12,500 nt of DNA, taken from assembly GCA_012295275.1 (NCBI GenBank), contig CM022668.1:4784802-4797301 (forward strand), given 5' to 3'. Both the position numbers and the translations under genes were made by a program. The stretch's first letter is position 1. Every line of letters begins with the position of its first letter. Below are positions 1 to 10,428 of the stretch, in pieces. Under the pieces are notes generated by a model. That model did no database searches. It was not told the origin of the DNA and worked only from the letters and a program-made list of their open reading frames with translations. The DNA is from Chrysomallon squamiferum (lineage: Eukaryota > Mollusca > Gastropoda > Neomphalida > Peltospiridae).

Positions 1-273
1 TGCTATTTCTCTACACGTGTTTCTTTGTAAGGTTTCCTCTCTGTCTTTCAGTATGGTTCTCCTTGTCTATCTTGTTTCTTATAAAGACATATACGTGAGC
101 ATATTTGCATATAATATATCTATATCTGTCTGTATGTTTGCATGAGTACATGTATGTATGTATAAATGTGTCTTCATATAGATGCACTAAGGGTAACCCC
201 GCCAAAAAATCCCACAAGGATACATGTATATATACAACACACGTACACTCGTACTAAAACAATGTGATTGCAG
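1..273 (+). other. 3' part of an intron of FReD gene 1
   Basis: No exon is visible here. The last 60 bases or so, ending in a gattgcag acceptor, closely match the intron end at 5530-5586 of gene 2, including the shared string actcgtactaaaacaatg. The stretch is therefore the 3' end of the phase-0 intron that precedes the VFQRR exon. The preceding FReD exon (the 4721-4863 equivalent) and the signal-peptide exon must lie upstream of the window. The rest is AT-rich with short ATGT-type runs. Confidence 0.7.
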
Positions 274-1641
<1,368 letters not shown>

Positions 1642-1642
1642 A

Positions 1643-1730
1643 GTGTTGTCAGCTGTGATATATTTGTTTTGTTTTTCTTATTTATATTAAATATGAAAGT
1701 TTTTGTGTGTCTGCCTGTCTCTGTGTCTCT
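1643..1730 (+). other. 3' flank shared by genes 1 and 2
   Basis: This stretch matches 7247-7335 after gene 2 (shared core gatatatttgtt, then gtttttctta and a gtgtctct-rich end). The tandem duplication therefore extended past the last exon. Similarity stops near 1731, where the inverted repeat D begins. Confidence 0.7.
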
Positions 1731-2510
1731 GTGAGTGCTAAAACCGCACACAGCTGAACAACAATATCTGTCATTCCCTCCAATATGATGTTCATGTCAT
1801 TTCACTGTATTCATGATTATAATGTATCATAGGTTAACGTGACTTTTTGAGGGGGGAACAGATAAACAGGTGAATAGATAGACTGATAGAGATACAGAAG
1901 CTTAAAATACTTTAAAGAGTGTAAAGACTAACTGGGACACGATTACATTTAGGCTTAGGAGCTTTTCGACTGGAGTTTTTGATGAGACATTTCTTCACAA
2001 TATTTCGTTTTAGCCATAACGACAAGCTCCTTCATTTCGAGAAAATATTTTCGCATAATTGACGGATTAATTAGCTGTAAAATCAAGTCTAATAAAATAA
2101 AATAAAATAAAATAAATAAAATAAAATGTATGAATATATCAATCAATAAATAATTCTCTCATTGCATATGTATGCTGTGAGATCATGAAATCAACTGCAG
2201 TGAGTTAGAAAGGTAACATTCGAATGTTTTGTGTTATTTTATTCTGATACTTAGTTATACTCGATGACAGGGCACGTAGAACAGTAAAAGTCTACAGATG
2301 TAAATAGTTTTATTCCTCGGACTAGAGATACATTTTAGGAAATATATATATTTTTTTATAAATTAGACAAAAAATTCGCAATATTTGTTATCTAGCTTGC
2401 AGAGCGTGCATGAATGAAGTAATTTTTGCTCTTCTTTCTTCATATTCGTTACACTTTTTAAATCATTTCTTTTGAATTAAAATTTCTATTTACATTTTTT
2501 CATTTTAATT
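1731..2510 (-). repeat. Dispersed AT-rich repeat, copy D (inverted, truncated)
   Basis: Read on the minus strand, this stretch matches the 3' half of copies B (about 9560-10185) and C (about 11850-12400). Shared landmarks on the plus strand are accgcacacagctgaacaac near 1743, aactgggac at 1929, ctgcagtgag near 2197 and cattcgaatgttttgtg near 2217. It shares with C a segment of about 150 bp that B lacks. No terminal inverted repeat, transposase motif or long ORF was found. Its class is unknown. Confidence 0.8.
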
Positions 2511-2543
2511 ATCTTTCTTAGATCTTTAGACGATGATATTTTG

Positions 2544-2544
<1 letters not shown>

Positions 2545-2611
<67 letters not shown>
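2545..2611 (+). repeat. (ATA)n microsatellite
   Basis: About 22 uninterrupted ATA units. The surrounding 2511-2940 is AT-rich and without a recognisable gene. It also holds a loose local repeat, a roughly 30-40-bp motif with aaatagga cores near 2776, 2808, 2868 and 2898. Confidence 0.95.
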
Positions 2612-2613
<2 letters not shown>

Positions 2614-2736
2614 CATTGATACAGCAACAATGGCAATAACAACAACGAAAAAAACACAATAATAATATTTTATATCAATTAATAATAAATAAAAATTAAT
2701 ATACAATTTTCAGAAATAAATGTGAAAAGCAAAATA

Positions 2737-2740
2737 CAAA

Positions 2741-2775
<35 letters not shown>
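2737..2775 (+). repeat. (TAAA)n microsatellite
   Basis: About nine AAAT units, directly before the short degenerate repeats of 2776-2910. Confidence 0.9.
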
Positions 2776-2941
2776 GAAATAGGACAACACTTCACCAGTA
2801 AAATTAAAAATAGGACAATACCTCACAAATAAAGTGAGAAATATGACGTCACTTCTCCATAAAATGAGAAATAGGACGATACTTCATCAGTAAACTGAGA
2901 AATAGGACAATAATGTTTGGTGTTTTTATAAATTTGTCTTA

Positions 2942-3043
<102 letters not shown>

Positions 3044-3161
3044 TATTGTGAACTGTTTCAATGTGATGCATACCTCACTGTTAAATAATACAAAGCTTTT
3101 CCTTTATTTTTAGCCGGAGAATTTTCAACCATAACCGCCCGTTATACAGGCTGACGTTTGT

Positions 3162-3702
3162 TTTACGTACGACTGTCAGGTTTTAGCTTTAGCTGTTATA
3201 TCACGTGTCAATGTTAGGTGTTACTTTTAGGTATTAGATTTAAGTACGAGTGTTAGGTGTTACTTTTAGGTATTAGTTTTACATACGAGTGTTAGGTGTT
3301 ACTTTCAGGTATTAGATTTACATACGAGTGTTAGTGTTAGGTGTTGGTACCACGTGACAGTGTTAGGTGTTACTTTTAGGTGTTACGAGTGTTTTTAGGT
3401 AGTGTTAGACTTTTTATTAGATTTACGTACGAGTGTTAGTGTTAGGTGTTGGTACCACGTGACAGTGTTAGGTGTTACTTTTAGGTATTAGATTTTTGAC
3501 AGTGTTAGGTGTTAGTGTGTTAGGTGTTAGGGTACGAGTGTTAGGTGTTACTTTTTACGTATTGACAGTGTTAGGTGTTACTTTTAGGTATTAGATTTAC
3601 GTACGAGTGTTAGGTGTTACTTTTAGGTATTAGATTTACGTACGAGTGTTAGTGTTAGGTGTTGGTACCACGTGACAGTGTTAGGTGTTACTGTTAGGTG
3701 TG
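3162..3702 (+). repeat. Minisatellite with 39-bp period and GGTACCACGTGAC spacers
   Basis: The basic unit, ttaggtgttacttttaggta followed by ttagatttacgtacgagtg, starts at 3214, 3253 and 3292 with an exact 39-bp step, and recurs in whole or part to 3702. Three times the unit is replaced by a 32-bp variant carrying ggtaccacgtgacag, with CACGTG at 3351-3356, 3456-3461 and 3669-3674. A further CACGTG lies at 3202-3207, before the array. The array is TTAGG-rich but is not a canonical telomere repeat. Confidence 0.9.
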
Positions 3703-3978
3703 ATTGTTTCTGTTTTGTTACTACATGAGATAACTATCTGGCTTTCTGTAGCTGATGCAGAAGTAACAACAACATCTGCGTTCTTCAGTTACTTTGGTAT
3801 CAGTTACAGAGAACCATATATATATATGTGTGTGTGTATCTGTGTTTGTACGGAGAATAAACATTTCCGCAGATCTTGAAACAAACATTTTTTGTTCTAG
3901 ACGAAATGCTTCTTTACAATTTACTTACTTCTTTGATGTGGATGTCTGCACGTGAGTAGCTGCTCTATAACATATTTA

Positions 3979-4018
<40 letters not shown>

Positions 4019-4028
4019 CACACACAGA
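3703..4028 (+). other. Upstream or intronic sequence of gene 2, with (TG)n
   Basis: No supported exon. An open frame from 3685 is hydrophobic at its N-terminus but has no ATG and runs into TG repeats. A (TG)n tract occupies about 3984-4014, and a short palindromic tatatatatg run lies near 3818. If gene 2 has a signal-peptide exon in this window I cannot find it: nothing here resembles the exon at 8131-8242. Confidence 0.6.
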
Positions 4029-4086
4029 CAGATGTTTACTGTTCTGATGGCTACATATGTAGTAGTTTTATGATTTTTCTCTGTAG

Positions 4087-4183
4087 GTGTTCAAGGACCA
4101 GCGGACTGTGAAGAGATAAGAAAACAAGGTAAAAATGAGAGCGGAGTCTACCGAATCTATCCTAGTTATCAAAAACGACATAT
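4087..4183 (+). pseudogene. Truncated first FReD exon, copy a
   Basis: After a ctctgtag acceptor it encodes GVQGPADCEEIRKQG, then KNESGVYRIYPSYQKRHI. Homology to the full exon breaks at the gacatat string, just before the VYCE block with the second conserved Cys, and runs into ccatccatcc-type repeat. No GT donor stands at the homologous place. Splicing this copy in would lose the DVYCELG segment and the WLV junction. Confidence 0.85.
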
Positions 4184-4410
4184 CGCTCCATCCATCCAAC
4201 CATCCATACATACATACATATTCATGAACATATATACACATAGATACGTCCATATGTGCATATATTGATTCATACATGCATACATACAAAACATATATAT
4301 ATGTATATACAAACACAATCATATACACACACAGAGAGAGATGTTTATTGTTCTGATGCTTATTGTTCTGATGCTTACATATGTAGTAGTTTTATGATTT
4401 TTCTCTGTAG

Positions 4411-4507
4411 GTGTTCAAGGACCAGCGGACTGTAAAGAGATAAGAAAACAAGGTAAAAATGAGAGCGGAGTCTACCGAATCTATCCTAGATATCAAAAAC
4501 GACACAT
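4411..4507 (+). pseudogene. Truncated first FReD exon, copy b
   Basis: It has the same architecture as copy a, with acceptor tctctgtag and product start GVQGPADCKEIRKQG, then KNESGVYRIYPRYQKRHI. It is cut at the same place by a TCCA microsatellite. The frame then reads tandem repeat and reaches TGA near 4593. Sharing the breakpoint with copy a suggests that one truncation was later duplicated. Confidence 0.85.
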
Positions 4508-4720
4508 CTATCCATCCATCCATCCATCCATACATACATATTCATGAACATATATACACATATATATATATATATATGTCCATATGTACATATATTGATA
4601 CATACGTACATACACACATACATACATATATATACAAACAAACACAATCATACACACCAGAGAGAGATGTTTATTGTTCTGATGCTTACATATGTAGTAG
4701 TTTTACGACTTTCTCTCTAG

Positions 4721-4863
4721 GTGTTCAAGGACCAGCGGACTGTGAAGACATAAGAAAACAAGGTAAAAATGAGAGCGGAATCTACCGAATCTATCCCAGA
4801 GATCAAAAAGGACATATTGACGTTTACTGTGAACTAGGAGTCAGTGAGAAAGATACTTGGTTG
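4721..4863 (+). CDS. Gene 2 first FReD exon (complete copy c)
   Basis: The 143-bp exon follows a ctctctag acceptor. It enters in phase 1 (two bases complete a Gly codon) and leaves in phase 0 at TGG TTG before a gtacgt donor. It encodes GVQGPADCEDIRKQG, KNESGIYRIYPRDQKG, HIDVYCELG and SEKDTWL. DC and YC are the first conserved FReD disulfide pair. WLVFQRR corresponds to the usual WTVFQRR. Confidence 0.92.
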
Positions 4864-4979
4864 GTACGTGTCATTTTCAAAATAATACTTGTTAAAAATA
4901 AACACATTTTCTTATTTAATTATATCGTAGTCGTAGTTGCTGCTGTTATTCTTCTTTTTATTATTATCCTATATGTCTG

Positions 4980-5445
<466 letters not shown>

Positions 5446-5586
5446 AAGATTAGTTCATATGCATGCACTAAAGGCAAAAAACCAGAAAAAAGCAACAATA
5501 ACAAAAAACCGAACAAAAACAAAAAGAAACAACATACACATAAACACATACACACATACACTCGTACTAAAACAATGTGATTGCAG

Positions 5587-5683
5587 GTATTTCAGCGTCG
5601 TGCTGATGGTAGTGAAGATTTCTAGAGAACATGGCAGGACTATGTGGTGGGATTTGGATCTCTGATGAACGAATTTTGGTTAG
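5587..5683 (+). pseudogene. Gene 2 VFQRR exon carrying a premature TAG
   Basis: The 97-bp exon is framed by gattgcag and gtattt. It encodes VFQRRADGSEDF, then stop (TAG 5623-5625), then [20 protein letters not shown] in the same frame. Gene 1 reads TAC at this position, a single C-to-G difference. The coding sense after the stop is fully conserved. Confidence 0.92.
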
Positions 5684-6553
5684 GTATTTATTTTTTATTT
5701 TTTATTAATTCATATATTTGTGTATCTGAAAATCGAATTATTCATATGTAATATTTATTAATAATTTATGTCATCATCTATTACGGCAATAGAAAACTTC
5801 GTTTCTTTTACTTTCTTTTTTTGTTTTTTGTTCTTGTTTTGTTTTAGTTTACGTTATTTTATTTTACACGGAATACCTGTATGTGGTATGTATGAATATT
5901 TGAGCGTGTATTTTCTAATATGTATGTGTATGATTTTGTGTTTTTAGCAGAAATATCTCTTATAGAGGTTCATTGATCCTATCCGTTAATATGTTTCTTT
6001 GTTTTGTTCATTGTTTTGTTGTTGTTGTAGTTGTTGTTGTTGTGGTTCTTGTTGGTTCTTTTTGTTGTTGTTGTTTTGTTTATTTTGTTGTTGTTGTTTT
6101 GTTGTTTTTTCTTTTGTTCTAATTTTCCTTTTAGGACACTGAGAAAAAATATTATCTACGATTTTTATTTTTATAAATTTATTTCTATCCTTTATTTTCT
6201 TTTCTTTGTCGTCTATGGCCCCTCATTTGTGTCTTTCTTCCTTTCTAATTCCTTCCTGACATTTTCTTTATTTCTTTCCGTTCTTTTCCACATTATCTTG
6301 TTAATTTAATCTCTGAAAGTTGTCTCTGTCTTCATGTAAGCAAGCAGACAAAGAAATCATTTACTAATATTTTTTCTTCAGCCATTACTGGAGAATTATT
6401 TAAGAGCAAAGATAGATTTTAATTTTTATCAGTTTTTAAAATTCTTTTGGGTCTTTTGAATTAAATGCATGTCATAGACAGACATACATATTATAGTCAA
6501 TTTTGATCAGTAATCTACTGCAAATATACTTAACAGTACAGTCTGTTTCACAG
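5684..6553 (+). other. Gene 2 phase-1 intron (870 bp)
   Basis: Homologous to gene 1 intron 371-935 near both ends and around 5940-6000. It has an expanded GTT/TTTTG run at about 6010-6105, and about 200 bp at 6305-6520 that has no counterpart in gene 1. No ORF of interest was seen in the extra segment. Confidence 0.75.
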
Positions 6554-6721
6554 GAAATGAGAACATCCATAGACTGACCAATGTTAAACCTCAACGACTA
6601 CGAATAGATCTGGAAACTGTTGAAGGAGAAAAACGCTACGCCCAGTATGATTGTTTCGTGATTGGATCTGTGACTGAGTACTACAAACTTCTCTTTCTCA
6701 TGGACTACAGTGGAAATGCAG
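6554..6721 (+). CDS. Gene 2 exon, FReD segment NENIHRLT...DYSGNAG
   Basis: The 168-bp exon matches gene 1's in length and phases (1/1), with acceptor gtttcacag and weak donor gttaat. It encodes NENIHRLTNVKPQRLRIDL, ETVEGEKRYAQYDCFVIG, SVTEYYKLLFLMDYSGNAG. The frame is intact; no damage was seen downstream of the premature stop. Confidence 0.9.
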
Positions 6722-6726
6722 GTTAA

Positions 6727-6871
<145 letters not shown>

Positions 6872-6967
6872 AGTTGTTTTAGAAAAGTGATAAATATATT
6901 TCACTCACTGCATTTACTCTTCCGAAGTTGGTTTAATTATATTTTATCTCTTTCAATTATCTTGCAG

Positions 6968-7233
6968 GCGACAGTTTCTCACGTAACGTGGGTCTTGAGT
7001 TCAGTGCTAAAAATTTCGACAGAGACACCTGGCGGGGTAGCTGTGCTTCGCTCTACAAAGGGGGCTGGTGGTGTGCAGCATGTCACGGTTCTAATCTGAA
7101 CGACCTCTATCTCAATGGAAGCCTCACCTCGTATGCTGATGGGATAGAGTGGAACAAATTCAAGGGACTGCACTATTCAATGAAGAGAACAGTTATGAAG
7201 ATACAACCAATACCTAGTCAGCTTCATTACTGA
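6968..7233 (+). CDS. Gene 2 last exon, C-terminal FReD
   Basis: The exon follows a tatcttgcag acceptor in phase 1. It encodes DSFSRNVGLEFSAKN, FDRDTWRGSCASLYKGGWW, CAACHGSNLNDLYLNG, DGIEWNKFKG and YSMKRTVMKIQPIPSQLHY, then TGA. WWC replaces the usual WWY, giving an odd extra cysteine near the SC/ACH disulfide pair; gene 1 instead has its extra Cys before KGGWW. Confidence 0.92.
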
Positions 7234-7240
7234 TAATTTG

Positions 7241-7246
7241 AATAAA
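7241..7246 (+). promoter_or_regulatory. Polyadenylation signal AATAAA of gene 2
   Basis: AATAAA lies eight bases after the TGA stop and is followed by agtgcagtcagctg and a T/G-rich stretch, homologous to the gene 1 signal region. The predicted 3' UTR is very short. Confidence 0.75.
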
Positions 7247-7350
7247 GTGCAGTCAGCTGCGATATATTTGTTGTGTTTTTCTTAATTGTACTAAATGTTA
7301 GAGTGTTTGTGATTCTGTGTCTCTCTGTGACTGTGAATGTTTCTTCTGTC

Positions 7351-7826
7351 TAATAATCATTTTCCACGTTTGTCAATAACAGTTATAATAAGAACGACAA
7401 TAATATAATAGAAATGTACACATTAATAGTAAAATATATCTACCGAGCCTATAACAGAGATACAAAAAAGACACACTAATTTTTGTCCGTCTATCTTTCT
7501 GTATTTTTCTCTCTGTGTTTGTTAACAGATGATGCACGATATGACGGTTTACTGTTATTGATTTCCACTGAATCTTACATTTGTTTTCCTAATAATCACT
7601 TTCAAAATTTATCAAAAGGACAACAATATAATAGAAATGTACACATTAATAATAAAATATGTCTACCGAGACTATCATAGAGATAAAAAAAGAGAACTAA
7701 TTTTTGTCCGTCTCTCTTTCTGTACTTTTGTCTCTCTGTTTCTTAACTAGGTTACAGATGATGCAAGATATGAAGGGTTACTGTTATTGATTTCCACTGA
7801 AACTTACCTTTGGTTTCCTAACTAAT
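7351..7826 (+). repeat. Tandem duplication of about 240 bp
   Basis: The unit starting taataatcat at 7351 recurs from about 7590 (period about 239 bp). Shared landmarks are aatagaaatgtacacattaa, ctaatttttgtccgtct, cagatgatgca and gttactgttattgatttcca or close variants. No ORF is conserved between the two copies. It lies between the gene 2 3' flank and the putative start of gene 3. The second copy's end is also present inverted at about 10860-10950. Confidence 0.85.
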
Positions 7827-7887
7827 TTAAATGAAACATGAGAAACTGAAGATAAAAAATTGAAATACTGTTGTGCTTCTTTTAAAA

Positions 7888-7933
7888 CAACGCATTAAGG
7901 ATATTTAATTATACATTTTACGTCGTATTTTTC
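7888..7933 (+). promoter_or_regulatory. Conserved AT-rich block upstream of the signal-peptide exon
   Basis: About 46 bp including atatttaattatacatttta and cgtcgtattt. It is conserved with only a few mismatches in the inverted copy at 10744-10790, better than the sequence around it. It lies about 200 bp before the ATG at 8131, so a promoter or enhancer role is possible. This is inferred from conservation between two paralogous copies only. Confidence 0.35.
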
Positions 7934-7961
7934 TTATGTTCGCGTTGGCAAGAAATGAAGA

Positions 7962-8069
<108 letters not shown>

Positions 8070-8130
8070 TTGTAAGTCTCACTTTGATATATTCAATTAA
8101 TTCGAAAAAGTGCTGTTACAAGAAGCAAAA

Positions 8131-8242
8131 ATGACTGAAACTGCAATATGTTTTCTTTTTTTGTTTGCTGGTTCTAACATGTCTGATTTTATCAGTAACA
8201 ACTTGAAGGCTGGGTATGGGAATATGAGTATTGGCCTGGAAG
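8131..8242 (+). CDS. Candidate first exon (signal peptide) of a third FReD gene
   Basis: The ATG at 8131 has an A-rich context (agcaaaaATG). The reading is MTETAICFLFLFAGSNMSDF, then ISNNLKAGYGNMSIGLE plus one base, followed by a good donor, g|gtaaat, at 8243. The hydrophobic core AICFLFLFAGS fits a short signal peptide. The exon ends in phase 1, exactly the phase in which the first FReD exon (4721) begins, so joining to an equivalent downstream exon would give ...GLE-GVQGPADC and a secreted protein of about 260 residues. No FReD exon follows within the window, so linkage is inferred. A paralogous exon lies inverted at 10532-10623. In another frame this exon has a more typical hydrophobic run (LLVLTCLILSV) but lacks an ATG, so the start region may itself have decayed. 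Confidence 0.5.
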
Positions 8243-8384
8243 GTAAATTATTTATTTTTTGTTTATGCAGTTTATATTTTTTGTTACACTTTTAGTATCA
8301 TTAGTGTGAGATCGTTTGTAACTGTAATACTACTACTATAACTACAATTACTTCTGCTACTGCTACAAAGAATACTACCGAAAA
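8243..8384 (+). other. Start of putative gene 3 intron
   Basis: The first 80 bases or so after the donor are homologous to the minus-strand sequence beyond the inverted exon relic (about 10450-10530), including taaattatttatttt. It then becomes an ACT/CTA-rich stretch until repeat copy A begins. Confidence 0.55.
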
Positions 8385-8785
8385 TGTAGACCTGTCTTGT
8401 TTCATACTGTGTCTTTTATTTGAAAAACAAAACAGCTATAAAAGGTAACACGTCAGGAAAGACAACTCTATAAAATCGTCTGTAGCAGGACATTTCGATT
8501 ATAAATAATTAAACAAACAAGCAAACAAACAAACAAACAAAGAAATAGTGAAATAAAAAGAAAAAAGATAAAATAAAATAACAAATTCAAGAACGACAAG
8601 TGATAAATAATATTACATCAAAAAAGTAAATGTGTATTGTTTCAGGGATATCATTAAAAAACTGCAAGTCTTTTCATAATTGAATTAAGAATCTTTTATT
8701 CTTAATTAGATTTCCAATACATCCTAAAGCAGTTTCGTGAATGTAATTTAAAACAGTTAAAGGGCTGTAAATGTTTAGGAACTCT
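8385..8785 (+). repeat. Dispersed AT-rich repeat, copy A (5' part only)
   Basis: It begins gtagacctgtcttgtttcat and continues with aacagctataaaa, gacaactctata, an AAAC/AAAT run (8511-8541), aagaacgacaagtgata, ccaatacatc and agttaaaggg, in the same order as copy C from 11104. It stops near the aactctc motif, where copy B starts head-to-tail. No coding potential was seen. Confidence 0.8.
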
Positions 8786-10185
8786 CTTCGCTTCTTGTTT
8801 CATATTCTGCCTTTTCTTTCACAAGCAGCTAAAAGTAAGAGTTCAGGAAAGACAAATCTATATAAACGTCTGAAGCAGGACAAGTAAATTAAAAAAACAA
8901 CAAATAAATAAATAAAATAATAAGTAAATAAATAAATAATAAATAAATAAATAAGTAATAAAATAAATAAATAAAAAATAATAAATAAATAAAGAAAAAT
9001 AAAAATTGAAAATAATAAAAAGAAAAATAAATAAATAAAATAAAAGATCGTAAAATGAATTAAAAAATAAATAAATTCGCTGAATAAATAAAATAAAAGG
9101 AACATTTAAACCCGTCTTGTAAATAAATAATAAATAAATAAAAATAAATAAAAAATAAAAATAAATAAATAAATAAGACAAAATTAAATGAAAATGCGAA
9201 AAGAAACAGAGAAGTAGGATAAATGATGTAAAAGATTCATTAAAAAGTTAATGTTGTTTTTGTTTCAATGTATTATTAAAAAACTTTGTCTTGTTTTTTA
9301 TTAAGAAATCTTTTAAAATAAAAATAAATAAATAAACAAATGAAATAAATAAATGAAATAAATTTAAATAAGTAAATAAATAAACTCTTTAGGAACAAAA
9401 TTAAGTTTATTGGATTCAAGAAAGGACAATTCTCTTTATTACATAATGTTACATCATTTTTGGTTAAAGTTTTTTAGTTTTATTTTATTTTATTTAAATT
9501 TTTTTCGAAATAAACCTTTCATTTTATTTCAGAACATTTGTTAAATTACCAAAACAATTAGAATATAAGCCACTAATAAAATAGAATTATTTTTCTTATT
9601 CAAAATAAAGGAATGATTTAAGAAGATCTAACGAACGTTTATTAAAGAAGAAAGATTCTATTTATTCTTCATCCATATTTGCAAGCTTTAAAACAAGTTA
9701 CGGATTTTGTTTAATTCTAAAAATATATATATTTTTAAAATTTATTTTGTGAGAGGAATAAAACATATTAATATCTCTAGATGTTTGTACTCCATTCTGC
9801 GTGCCTTGTCACTACTAAACTAGAAGTATCAGAATAAAATAACACAAAATATCCGAATGTTACATTTCAAACCTTTGCAGATGGTTTCATGAAATGGAGG
9901 AGCTTGTCGATATGGCCAAAAGTCGAAAAAAACGTCTCACAAAAACGCCAATCAAAACATTTAAGCCTAAAAAATGGCGTCCCAGTTAGTCTTTCCACTC
10001 TTTAAAGTATTTTAAACTTGTATATCTCTGTCAGTGAATCTGTTCACCTATTTATCTGTTTTCCCACCAAAAAGTCATATTAATCTGTGATTCATTATAA
10101 TCATGATTACAGTGAAATGAGATGAATATCAAATTGGAGGGAATAACAGATATTGTTGTTCAGCTGGCTGCGGTTTTAACACTCA
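8786..10185 (+). repeat. Dispersed AT-rich repeat, copy B (longest copy)
   Basis: About 1.4 kb with the order cttgtttcat, cagctaaaa, (AAAT)n at 8880-9180, aaagttaatgtt, tttattaagaaatc, ctctttaggaac, actaataaaatagaa, ggaataaaaca, cacaaaatatccgaatgt, gtcccagttagtctttcc, ttgttgttcagctg and gcggttttaacactcat. The same order is seen in C and, inverted, in D. B lacks the segment of about 150 bp that C and D carry between tttcatga and the aatg.agg motif (near 9892). No terminal inverted repeats or protein motifs were seen; the origin is unknown. Confidence 0.8.
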
Positions 10186-10199
10186 TTTATTATTAGTTT

Positions 10200-10400
10200 G
10201 TATGGTTATATTTCTGTATATGAAGAACGAATTTTGCATAGGTATTATTTACTAATAATGTATGCCATCGTCTATTATTCCAGTAGCAAACCGTTTCACA
10301 TTATTGTTTTATTTTTATTATTATTTTTTTTTTTTTTTTGTCTTTCTTCAGTTTGCGATATTTTATTTCGCATGGATTGTAGTGTATGCGTGTAAATTTT
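10200..10400 (+). pseudogene. Relic of the FReD phase-1 intron
   Basis: The stretch with cgaattttgcataggta, then taataatgtatgcc and later tttgcgatattttatttc resembles gene 1 at 411-580 and gene 2 at 5724-5870 in the same order. The flanking exons (VFQRR and NENIHRL) are absent. It is debris of another FReD copy on the plus strand. Confidence 0.65.
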
Positions 10401-10428
10401 AACATTGAAATATAACTTTCAGAAGAAA

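Larger units (their letters stand above)
4029..4863 (+). repeat. Tandem triplication of the first FReD exon with its 3' intron end
   Basis: Three units start near 4029, 4333 and 4659. Each has an agatgttta.tgttctgatg block, the intron end acatatgtagtagtttta, a pyrimidine acceptor and the exon start gtgttcaaggaccagcggac at 4087, 4411 and 4721 (steps of 324 and 310 bp). Units 1 and 2 lose the second half of the exon and continue into TCCA/ATAC repeats. The exon parts differ by only a few bases, so the array is young. Confidence 0.92.

Noticed and set aside
3162-3702. Interstitial telomere repeat (TTAGG)n
   Set aside because: TTAGG motifs occur inside a longer 39-bp unit and never as uninterrupted head-to-tail pentamers or TTAGGG hexamers.
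3685-3879. Signal-peptide-like hydrophobic frame (LLLGVIVSVLLL...) upstream of gene 2
   Set aside because: There is no ATG (it starts at GTG inside the minisatellite), no homology to the exon at 8131-8242, and it ends in TG-repeat codons. It cannot be supported as the missing leader.
8800-9181. Minus-strand frames rich in FIYLF in the AAAT region
   Set aside because: They arise from (AAAT)n low-complexity DNA within repeat copy B. There is no start context, no motif, and no conservation of frame between copies.
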